Both the position numbers and the translations under genes were made by a program. A model generated the notes under the pieces. That model saw only the letters and a program-made list of their open reading frames with translations, was not told the origin of the DNA and did not search any database. Shown here piece after piece: positions 25,701-36,400 of a stretch of 64,000 nucleotides of DNA (position 1 is its first letter; the number at the start of each line of letters is the position of its first letter). Source of the stretch: Sanderia malayensis (Eukaryota; Cnidaria; Scyphozoa; Semaeostomeae; Pelagiidae); NCBI GenBank assembly GCA_013076295.1, contig RQOL01000466.1:5003080-5067079 (forward strand), in the 5' to 3' direction.

Positions 25701-28027
25701 TAACAGAGATTTCTGTACTACTTTGTGATTTGGCTCCCCCATTTTCCGAGGATTTAACAGTGAAAACAAAATCTGCAGATGCTGTCAAACCAAGCCTGAA
25801 GGAACAAAGAAGAGCGTTAGAAATCATACTGACAACAAACTAGCATGAATCAAATCTCTTCTAAAGAATATCTCTTATCAAGATAGTTCAGTGATAACAG
25901 TCAATACCTTTGGAGTAGAAACTCAACAGTTTGGTCATCATTTGGACAAACAATACTGAAAGTATCTCCTGGCTGGTACTCATAATCGAAATCCTAAAAA
26001 ACCAATCAAACATGTCATCAAACATGCCCTGTTCTCATTGATCTGCACGAGCTTGGAAAATATCACAACAAATGACTCACACTAATGTTCAGCTCCAATT
26101 CTAATGCTGTTTTCACTGAATCTTTTGCTGTAAGTTTCTTTGCTGTGACAATTGTTGCCATCTTAACTTCTGATGCCGCACTGGGAAATGTTTGCTTTAA
26201 AGTGTCATTCACTGTGTGATTCTAGCAGATGGAATTTTGTAGTTATTTCAGATTTTTAAAGTCAATAATCCAAAATAGCTTGAAATAATTGAAAATTATA
26301 ACTCACCAATTTCATTTCAGAGTTAAATTCCATTTTGAAACTGTTGGATAGGTTGCATTTTGGAAGCTTTAAGGCTGCAAATAATTCATTTATTCATTCA
26401 ATAACTTTATTCATGTGTCAAATAAATTTGGCATACTTGCTTGTTAATAATACAAAAACAAGAACTATTTATGTCTACTAAAAGCTTCAAACCCCAAATT
26501 AAACATAAAAATATCCTTTACAAGAAAACAATACTCTTCTCGTCAAATCGACAAGAAAGTTTGAGTAATACTCGTAAAAAACATCCTCATAAAAAGGTGT
26601 ATTGTACTTACTTTTATCACTAATATTCTGATATGGAATGGTCCAACCATTTGAAATAGTGGCTGGTTCATTATCTTTGGTTTCACTTGAGCTTTTTGAG
26701 ATGTCACTGCTTACATCAACAACTATTTCCTTACTTGTTTTACAGGTCTGATTATCAACTTCTTTCACCGTATTGTCAACAGCAATATCATCAAGTATCA
26801 AATTAGAAAGCCCATTTTCTACCCTGGCTTGGAGTTCGGAAAATTTACATGAGGTTTGATCTTTTTCAGGCTCATCTTCTTTATCCCTTTCTTTTGGTGC
26901 TTGATCTTTCAGTTCTTTTCTATTCACCTTCATGGTGCTATTAGCATGCTTCCTCAATGCAGGCCATAATCCTTCAATCCATGGTTCCACAACGAGTTCA
27001 AGCCTTTTAAATGAAAAATATTCATGTTTGATAAAATACACACAATCCTGCATAGGAAACAAAGCGATCCATTCTTAAAAACAATCAAACCATACCCTAC
27101 AGCATCATCTGCATAACCAGCTGGATAAAAAGACCTTGCACCAAGCTTTAGCAATCTTTTCTCTATTTTCTTTCCAGCATTACAGAAATTTGTGTAGTTG
27201 CTATCTCCGAGTGCTGTAAGAAATATAAATATTACTTTGACACAACACAAGGACATAACCAGAGGGGGAGCCAGAGGGAGCCATGCTCCCTCTCTGAAGC
27301 AGTTTTCATGTATCTATTACACTCACTCAAGTGCTCTATTGTCATTTGACTATGTATCAGCATTAAGTAAGTGACTGCCCCCTTTTATGAACATGCTTTG
27401 GCACATTTCCTCTTGACCCCTTAAAGTCTTGACACCCCTCTAAATGCCTCAGTTTGTAAAACAAGGTAAAATAACAAATCATTTATCCTACCTAGAAATC
27501 CAAACCATAAATCCTTTAAATAGTCTTGGCTCAGGGTTTTCTTATTTAATCTTCGCATAAACTTCCTCGCAGTGTCTGGATACTCTCCATCACCCGTGGT
27601 CGATACAACAAAAACAGCCAACTTCTCATTAGTTATACAAAACTGTGAGGAAAAATGTTTGAAGATTTTCGATTCTGTGTATTACATATCAATTATCATT
27701 ATGTCTAAATTTAATTGCTTGGTCGAGGTATTATATTATGGTATAGTATATAGGAAACGTCTACATTGAGGAAACTAGTATATAGTATATAAAAATCTAT
27801 AGTTTAAAGTGTCTTTGTTTGGCTTGGTTCGTTCTGGTTGGTTTGCCAAAACGGCCTAGCCTTACCTTCTTTTCAGTAAGGCTGAGGCAATACAAATGAG
27901 CCAGGATATTCTGATCAGCACAAGCATCATAGATTTCTTTGGCTATAGCTTCAGCTTGTCCAGTCTGAGAAGCATAATAGATTGTCAGCGAAATAGGTGA
28001 ACTGATATCTCCATTTGAATTCTCCAT
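22736..28027 (-). CDS. MTRR: Methionine synthase reductase
   Basis: A diflavin reductase that passes electrons from NADPH through FAD and FMN to reactivate methionine synthase bound to cob(II)alamin. I start at 28027 ([11 protein letters not shown]) because the flavodoxin core follows at once; an upstream in-frame ATG at 28099 has non-homologous sequence. Exons include 27866-28027 (FMN loop [12 protein letters not shown]), 27492-27642 ([17 protein letters not shown]), 27096-27213 ([20 protein letters not shown]), 26612-27003 ([16 protein letters not shown], then the long acidic hinge), about 26081-26223, about 25156-25346 ([23 protein letters not shown]), about 24785-24887 ([12 protein letters not shown]), about 23580-23703 ([16 protein letters not shown], the NADPH pyrophosphate loop), 23387-23480 ([15 protein letters not shown]), 22960-23140 (SFSRD, KYVQDNM, YICG) and 22736-22879. 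The C terminus KRYLEDVWT keeps the terminal Trp that stacks on FAD. The pieces cover the full family length. Internal exon edges marked 'about' are approximate. Confidence 0.94.
23850..24003. repeat. Inverted repeat with CTCACTACATTGCGTCCCTG arms
   Basis: The arm CTCACTACATTGCGTCCCTG at 23850 is matched in reverse complement by CAGGGACGCAATGTAGTGAG ending at 24003. Further pairing runs inward (TTACTCGTTTT against AAAACGAGTGA; CTGCTCGG against CCGAGCGAG). A second partial direct copy of the left arm starts near 23893. It lies in an MTRR intron and is likely a small non-autonomous element. A degraded relative is at 44352-44408 (GTCCCTG, CAGGGACCCAATGTAATGAG). Confidence 0.65.
24938..25045. repeat. 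Tandem repeat, TTGGGCGAAATGGTTG unit
   Basis: About six copies of a 16-17-bp unit (TTGGGCGAAATGGTTG with variants) sit in an MTRR intron between two coding exons. The array is GC-richer than its surroundings. Confidence 0.8.
25397..25585. mobile_element. Diverged MITE, TTCGATTAAACGCCC end
   Basis: It begins TTCGATTAAACGCCCGGGG and contains repeated GGGGGTCTATTCGAGGGGG and GGGGGCATTTAATAG blocks. These are the inward-facing words of the TACCGTA...CGAATAA family. The outer TACCGTA ends are eroded. It lies in an MTRR intron. Confidence 0.5.
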
Positions 28028-28574
28028 CCCGTACCACGTGGCGGTGAAGCAAAAGGTGGGGAAGATAAAATCAGTACAGCCCACCTTTACATCACTCATT
28101 GAAACCTGCAGTTTTTACATCACAACCAGCAGATACGTAAATGTTCTGAATTTTGACTTGATGAAAAATGAAAACTATTGAACGACGAATAAATCAAATG
28201 CTCGCTTTCTATCAAGTTTACTTATTTTGGGCACAAGTGAAACCTTGAAGGGGAATCCAAATGAAGGGGGGGATTTAATGGAGAGGGGGGAATTAAAAGA
28301 AAATTTACGGTAATTACTGAGCATAGCAAGCAGAAATAATGATTGAGCTGAAATTAAATCAATTTTTCTTTCTACGGAAGCACGCATTTGAATTCAAAAT
28401 TCATTTACTTTTAAGTTAATATAGCAAATAGTAAAAGTAAGTAAAATCAAGTAAAACAAATGAAATGTACTTTACCATGATTACTTGTACTTTTATTTAG
28501 ACTACATTCAAATTCATACAAATCAACAGTATGGAAACATAGCGCATATAAAATTATGGTCTATTATATTGATA

Positions 28575-31500
28575 TCATAAGTGAGAGCTTGGCTTTGCAA
28601 TAGATGGGATGAGATCTTCATTCTCTGGCAACGGCTCAAAATATTCATTCGTATCTTCTTCCGAAATATCGTCAACTGAAGCAGGATTCCACGATGGTGA
28701 ATTATCTTTATCAACCAAAACTGTTAAAAACAAAACATAAGATAAAGCACAGTTTTAAAACTTCATAATGTGGAGCTCGAGAAATTGTTTTCTTCAAAAT
28801 TTCACCAATATCCGGACATTTTCGAATTTGCTGTAAATGAGTTGTGAGAAAAACTTGTTTACAATTTTCAAAGACAATTTTCATGTAAAAATAAAAGTAC
28901 CTGCTCTAATTCCTTCGTAAAAATCTTTGCCGGTCTAGAAAAATCAAGAAAACATTTTCTTACAAACAGTTCTCTGTTTAATTTCAGATATCACAGAAGA
29001 CTAGAAAACTCCATAATTCATCTATGTATTAATTCATTTATTACACTTTGGTTTGAGAGATGTGTCTTAGTTGGCTACGACAACGATTACTACGATGTCA
29101 CATCATACCATAAATTTCTGGCTCATCCTATACTCCATTGTAAACACGTCAGCAAAACTTAAATTCGCGCCCTTTTCTAATTGCTTCAATGTGACACACA
29201 TGGACAGCGGAGACTAAAACAAATCAAAACAAGTAATCAAACAACAAATGTTTTCAACTAAAAAGACATTCATACTGTCCAAAAGAATGCCAAAGCTAAG
29301 ACAAAATTAAAATCCAATAATTGCTGGCTTTCGTTGTAATTCCAGTGCACATATAATTAATTGCGATAGCATGCATTTAAGAAATTACCATTCTTTCCAT
29401 GAGCTGAAAAGGGAAAATAAATTTATCAACAGATTGTTAAACATGGTTCAGAAAAAAGACAAAATATAAATAATTCGCAACATCAAAAAGAGGAGTGTAA
29501 CTACCTTCAGTTGTTTTGAAGACCATTCAGAATTATCTTCTTGTAAATTTGTCATTATTTCTCGGACAGTGGGAGCTGCAAAAATCCTGAGTACAAAATG
29601 ATAACAAATACATTAGATGCAACTACACAAGAAAGGTATGAATCCAGGTGTCCTGGTCATAATAAAGAAAAGAAGTTTAAAAAGTGTTATTATACCGGTC
29701 AATCTTCTCTCGCTGACTTTCCAATGAAAAACCATGAGCCTTATCGAAGCACTGTTAAACGAGAAACAAAATCTCGCTATAATAAAGCCTCGATGCAACA
29801 AATATTACTTTGAACTTCCAGCTTTGCAAAATCAAGTGGAGACAGAATTTGGCTGGCGTAGCTAATAAGTCCTCGCTTTAGAAAAAGCCCTCCTCTTGAA
29901 TAAGCCCCCATTCTGGTAACCATTTGTAAGGATGTTGAGTTCAAGTATCCAATGTTGTGAATGTATTGCGAATAGCAGCAAGTTTAAACCAGCAGCCTTG
30001 TTGAGCCCCCATTTTATACCTTTATGTTGACGTACATTACACTACAAATACAAATCCAGGTAGACATTGTTTTTGCAAACACCCTCCCCCTACAGGGGTT
30101 CATTCGAATACTTATGGCGCTAACGACGAGGTATAGAAAACATAGGGTAACAACCTTGGATACATATGAATACGATGAATATGAACATAATACCTTTTCG
30201 TGAAATTCATCAAGGATGTCTTTGACTGTCTGCTCGCTTGATGTATCAAGACTGAGTAACTTATCCTCAATAGTAGGAATCTTAAAAACAATAATTAATG
30301 AATAGATGGCGGATTACTTCTTATATGCAGAATAACAAAGTTGAATAGCTAATAACTAAAAATTTAATATAATGGTTCTACACATCTTCACATACCAAAT
30401 CAGATTGAACGTAATGCGTGGCTACACCTGTATGGTAAACATCTTGCCCTCTTAATCGATGCCCTTGAAGTGACAAGAAATCATTAAAGGCGATTGAAAA
30501 ACAGAACTCGTAGAAAATTAGAGCATTACCGTAAATCCTCGAATAACCCCCGGGGGCTTATTTTCAAAAACGAAATTTTAGCTGGATAATTGTTCAATAC
30601 TAAGCAAAATAAAATAAAAGCTAAACTAAATAAAAGCTATACGATGAAGCTAATCAATAAAGTTATTGGTCTAAACTTGCTGATATTTACAATACATTCA
30701 CTAAAAAACTTCAATGTTTGGAAAGTTGGTCTCAATATCCTTGCAAATGATTATCAGGATGGGGGCTTATTCGAGGGGAGAGCTTATTCGAGGATTTACG
30801 GTATATATACGTTACCAGTAAGAGCAAGGAAGGTTCCTATATGACCAGATAATCTTGGCAAAAAGTAGCCACCACCAACATCAGGAAAGAATCCTGGAAA
30901 AACGAAATAAAAGTAAAGCATACTGGAAGCGCAGAAGAGCAAGCACCATAGTGCCAGGCTCAAAGTTAATAATGTACACTGGTAATCGCTGGTTGTGCTT
31001 AGCACATAAACCAACACCTTACGAAGATAGTAAGCGTATTTGCCTATCAATCAATTGCCTATCAAAGCTGAAGTTACTATGTAATGTACTGAGAATTTTC
31101 AGAAAACAAGTTGGAGAACATGATGTATCGAAAAATCTCACCTATTGCCGTTTCAGGCATCGCAAATAAAGTCTTTTGCGTGGCAACGCGAAATTTGCCA
31201 TGCACAGAAAGCCCAACTCCCTGAATCAAAAACATTTCATATTGAAAAAACTCTTGTGACTATCTTTTGGTATATTTAGTATTTACTTATTCTGAAGGAA
31301 TTTTACAAATAAACTGAAAAATAAAAGTTGTGCAGATTCTTACACCTCCCATGGTGATTCCGTTTATCAAAGCTACAAAAGGTGTTTTTAACGTTCCTGA
31401 AAAAGCAAGCAAACATGATTAGTTGATGTAATTATATTTTGCATCATGTTTTTCGATATTTTCGAAAATAAACAGAAAAAGCAAATACCTATAGCATGAT

Positions 31501-32951
31501 TCAGTATATACTCGTCTTTAAAGAATGTTTTTGTGAGTGAACCTCCAACCTTTCCGGCTTCTGCAATGGCTGTAAAATGATAAACAACAACACTTTAAGC
31601 AAATATAGCTGCATGTCATTTTATAAGGAGCAACAGGGACATCGTCTAAAATCTCTTGGTATTGTCTAGGTATTGTCAAAACTGGGGTACCTCTGACGTC
31701 ACCTCCAGCACAGAATGCTTTATCCCCCGCTCCTTTCATGATGATGACCTTCACGTCATTGTCATTGTCCCATTCCTGTATTGCAAGAGCATCCTTTCAT
31801 GACATGTTCAATTTGATGGCAATGCATCATTATTGTACAGATTGCATTCTTCATAGCTATGTACAACTGTGTGGGAGCCAGAGAACCTACAACCCCTTCC
31901 TATTCCCCCTACACCCCTGGCTATGTAGCTCAAAGGATTACCTGGTTGCAAGCTTGCTAACAGTGAAATAAAACTAAACAGCACCAGCTAGGTGCTCACA
32001 TCTTCACGATTCATAAAATGGAGGCTTTTCACAATGTTGGATCACTACTTATCATCTACATTTGAAAACTGCCTATTTATCTTAACAAGATTTCTATTCA
32101 GAGGTAGTTCAGTTGTGATTAATCAAATCCACATCATGCCATAAGCATTACCAACAGTTGAGGGTATATTTGGTCAATCATTGGTAGATTTAAAGCATTT
32201 AACGCCTTCGGTCGATTAAGGGTGATGACACCGGCATTGCCAAGCCTCTCAACTATCACTTCTGCATCAGCAGCCTGCAGGAAAATGAATGTTCAGTTAT
32301 AAACAAGAAATCTAAGGTCAGCAATTAGCTACTTAAACGAGGGTTCCTATTTTCAGTGGAAGAACACCTGGCAAGGAATATCAATGCCTTAGAAAATTAG
32401 TGACAGATGACATATAAAATCCTTACACTTGAGAATGCTTTAGCTTGGGTGGTCATCATCTGCTGGGGGTAACAAAGAGTTTGAGTTACAGAGACAGTGC
32501 TTCTCGCATATACAAAACATCAACTGACTGCTTATCAAAGAAAGACTTACAAGTTTCCTGATAATGCAAGCTGTGTTTCTTTGCCTGCAAAGAGATAAGA
32601 TTGCATAAAGTAAGATTATGCAATTATCGCTTTGAAGTTTGTTTTGTTAGGGCATATATCTAAAGGTAGTCTGCAGAGTATGGCAGACCTCTTTCTGTTG
32701 TTCAATCGTTTCCACAGTGTGCAAGCAAATACAATGTAAGATATATGTGATATACCAGGGGTGGGTTGAGCACGTTTGGTGTATGTTGCCAATAAAAAGG
32801 TAAGGCGCTAAGGTAATAAAACATTAACTCAAAATTCCTCGTACACAATCTTGTGCAATATAAAATGCTTATCTCTAGCTTTGCAGCAAATATAATTTAA
32901 TTTACAAACAAACCGTCATGCGTACCTGAAAACCTGAGCAATTGAATTCAT
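28575..32951 (-). CDS. HIBCH: 3-hydroxyisobutyryl-CoA hydrolase, mitochondrial
   Basis: A crotonase-fold hydrolase of valine catabolism that splits 3-hydroxyisobutyryl-CoA in the mitochondrial matrix. The N-terminal exons (ending at 32951, then near 32550 and 32430) give [20 protein letters not shown], rich in Arg and without acids, as expected of a mitochondrial presequence. Exon about 32153-32276 starts the fold ([19 protein letters not shown]). The exon near 31690-31780 has the oxyanion-hole segment [16 protein letters not shown]. The exon near 31348-31397 has [14 protein letters not shown]. The exon at about 31142-31220 has [13 protein letters not shown] and FAMPETAIG with the catalytic Glu. 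The next has [16 protein letters not shown]. Near 28902-28935 is [11 protein letters not shown], and the last exon, 28575-about 28722, has [10 protein letters not shown] and ends KPSSHL, without an SKL peroxisomal signal. The order matches human HIBCH throughout. Some middle exons (29.1-30.3 kb) were located only roughly. Confidence 0.93.
29858..30115. mobile_element. Diverged MITE fragment (GCCCTCCTCTTGAATAAGCC)
   Basis: AATAAGTCCTCGCTTTAG, GCCCTCCTCTTGAATAAGCC and a GC-rich right part (CACCCTCCCCCTACAGGGG) are inner words of the CGAATAAGCCCC family. Terminal repeats are not recognisable. It is in a HIBCH intron. Confidence 0.35.
30527..30803. mobile_element. Complete MITE, TACCGTAAATCCTCGAATAA ends
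   Basis: The 277-bp element begins TACCGTAAATCCTCGAATAA and ends TTATTCGAGGATTTACGGTA, perfect terminal inverted repeats of at least 20 bp. It has no transposase. It lies inside a HIBCH intron. The open frame crossing its right end is not a gene. Confidence 0.85.
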
Positions 32952-33464
32952 GGTAAAAAATATCTGCACCTCAAAGGACTCTAGACGCTTAAAATTTGGA
33001 TGAGACTTCGATCAAGACGCCAAATTTAAGCCAACAACACAACCGAAAAGAAACGAGTAGTGGTCAGAAGAAAAAAAATCCAATTCACCACGTGGATACG
33101 ATATTTGAAAACGAGGCTGCACAAATTTCATTTCTTTTCATGATTCAAATCTTTCTTCGAGTTGATAAGATTTTAAGGTCTAATGTTTGTTGAATTAAAT
33201 ATGCAATAAAGAATAATCCCCTAATAATCCCAATTACAGACCAAGTAATGGTATAATTTTAAAAAAGAAACAGCTAAAATGATTAATGGAGTCAATTATA
33301 CATTTCTAATATTACATGAGATATATTTGAAATGTATGTTATTTATATGTTATAATTGAAGTTAAATATGTTGCACAACTATTTCATACATTAAGAAGTT
33401 GCTAAATTTGAATTGAATTCATGTCTGATAAATAGTTTCTACAGCTGTTCATGAGATTGATAGT

Positions 33465-36400
33465 TCAAAAGACTGCGATCTTCTTTTCAATTGGCTCACG
33501 GCAAATGGGGCAGACCCTTAGCGAAGGTGAGCAGATTTCACAAGTGCCATGTCCACAAAGGAACATGATATTCCTTGGACGATCCATGCAGATAGTGCAA
33601 GTAGAGGCTGATTCGATGTCACGAACCTTTGCTTCCAGATTTTTCAGGGAGTTCAACAGCTCGTCATATTTGGCTGCTTCAGCATCAATGGGAAGAGATA
33701 ATGGTTGGTGATCTGTGAAAAGAAATGCACAAAACACGTGTTGCAGCAACATTATTCACTTCACGGTCTGACAGGGGTCGTTTTAGAAGTAAAAACAACG
33801 CACTATTGAAATATAAATAACACACTGGTCGTTTTAGACGTAAAAACAATACAGTGGTCGTTTTAGAAATAAAAATAACACACTATTGAAATATAAACAA
33901 CACACTGGTCGTTTCAGAAATAAAAGCAATACACTGGTCGTTTTAGAAATAAAAATAACACACTATTGAAATAAAAACAACACACTGGTCGTTTTAGAAA
34001 AGAAAACAACACACTGGTCGTTTTAGAAATAAAAAACTAGATCGACTTACTTTTGTCAAACTTGGCATTAATTGTTGTTTTGCAGTAAACACATCTCACC
34101 ATCCTGAAAGCACACCCTACAAAGAAATTCACATTGACACAAATAATATTGCAAGAATATAACTGTTTATGAATTTCGAGTTTTTGTCATAGTATTTAAC
34201 TATGCGTGTGTCTGTGGTGTTCATCTGCATTTATTCATGATTCGCGAATTAGTTCACAAAGGGTTCCGGAGACAAACAGGCCTATATAATTATTATTTAA
34301 TATTCATCATCTGCACAATATAATAAAATCAATAAACATGCTGCAGTAGTTTATATTTCATTTTCGTTACAATTCCAGCTTGGTAGCAGTCAGCCTTTTA
34401 GACTTGAGCCACGCAAGCCTCGTTCTCACTGCAAATTGCGACAAGTGAAAACGAGGCCTTAAAGCATTCGCGTAATGCAATGGAATATGCAACCGGTCTT
34501 CAGGTCGAATATATTTCTATACAGAAAACGCCTGTAAGATAAATAAACTAGCAATAGTAAACACTAGAATGCCACACAGCAGCAATTTTATATGGAATTA
34601 TCTTTCTGGAACAAAAGCGACACTGTCGAATGGGAAATGCTGCACCAGAATACAGTCAACTCTGTCTAATTCGAACTCTATGGGGGAATCCAAATTTGTT
34701 CGATTTACAGAAAGTTCGAATTATACGAGTTTTCATGTAAGTGCCATATTTTACCCCTAGTTACCCCCATATCTCCGTTTTATGGCCATAAACTATATTT
34801 TTATGACCATTGTTATGGACTAAAGGCATTTTAAAGAAGCAAAACAGTTTATTAATTATTATAATAGAAAACAAAAATATATGGATTACGTCACAACATG
34901 GAAAATTGTTTTGCAAAGCGTTCATTACGGCCTTTGTCTAAGTGCCCCAAATTTTGTATTTTTGAGAACACCCACGGATATTTATCCATTGGGCTCTCTG
35001 GTTGTCTTTTAGCTTCTAAAGCTTTATTAATTATACAGGTCTTCATACACTTTGGTACACGTGATAACCTTTTTCATGAGATAGAATGCTCCAATTTTTT
35101 GTAACAATAACCGGCAGTTCAGCATCGAAAGGAATTGAAATTTCGTTTATATTGGCCTTAATACCTCCTCTGCATCTTCAATGAGCTTGACAGGTTTGGG
35201 TACTTTAATTAGTGCCATTGATAAAGTTCAACTGATCGAATCTAACTTCTAGAAAGTGCCACGCTTAAAGGGAATGTGCAAGCATAATAGGCTGTGTTTA
35301 AAAATAGATCGATGAGAACCGGAAGAGAATGCAAAATGGAAACAACAACAGGCCTAATCTTCCCTTTGCGCTTCTCTGATTGGTTAATTAACCAAATCTA
35401 TTTTTAGCATGTGCACAGGCAAGCTTTTAACCTTGCACATTCCCTTTAAACTGGGTCGTAAAAATCACTGTCTGGCATCCCGTACTAAGTCCCAGTAAGT
35501 CAATTTGTGTCAATTTGCCCCATGACGCAAGCTTCAATGGGCTTGCTAGAGACAAGAGCAAAAAAAAGAAGTACTGTCATAAGGTAATTACTGTACTGTA
35601 GTACAGTACTGAACTGAACTGAAGTACAGTACTGAAGTACTGTAACTGAGATTAACACAAAATTCGAATTACAGAGGTTTTTTCTTTGAAGGCACAAAAA
35701 TAAATGGTCGAATTACAGAAAGTTCGAATTACAGAGGCTCGAATTATAGAGGTTTTTTTATAAGGGTTTGTTAGGAATTTTTCAAGGGACCACAGAATTT
35801 GGTTCGAATTAGCAAAAGTTCGAATTACACGAGTTCGAATTAGACAGAGTTGACTGTACACGCATTTTTTTTATAAGAAACCCGTGAAACTCTTTTCATA
35901 AAATTTTCTCATTTTTACAACGTAAACAGAACAAGAACAATATTGTAATCATCAAAATCTCAAGAGGGTCAGCTTTGTTTCCATATTCACTCTGCCTTTT
36001 CTGCCTTCCCTTTTCTTTCCATGAAACTAACTAATGAATAAATATTCTTCTTTGTTAGTCGCCTTTTTCACTTTGGGATTACCAGTTTCTCAAAATAGCT
36101 TTTTCGCGAAAATAAAATTTCACGAATTTCCAATTTTGAAATTTTTATCAAGAATAAACTTTCGCGAATTTCATATTTTAGAAAGTTTCACGTAATAAAC
36201 TTTCGCGAATTTTAGGCTAAGAACGCGAAAGTCGCGAAAGTTTCTTCCTGCGAAAGTTTCTTCTTTTAAAGTAATAAGAAACCGACCCCTAAGATACCAA
36301 AAAAATTAAGAAACTATAGTACTACTTTCCGTTAAGTTTAAGAAACCGTGTCACCTGGTACAACAGGCGAATGGGTAAGTTTTGATTGTATTTTGAAGAC

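Noticed and set aside
28028..28099. Upstream ATG of MTRR at 28099
   Set aside because: The extra 24 residues do not look like an MTRR N terminus, and the flavodoxin core starts just after the ATG at 28027.
34898..35104. Open frame inside the pogo-type element
   Set aside because: It has no DDE motif or helix-turn-helix and is too short for a transposase.
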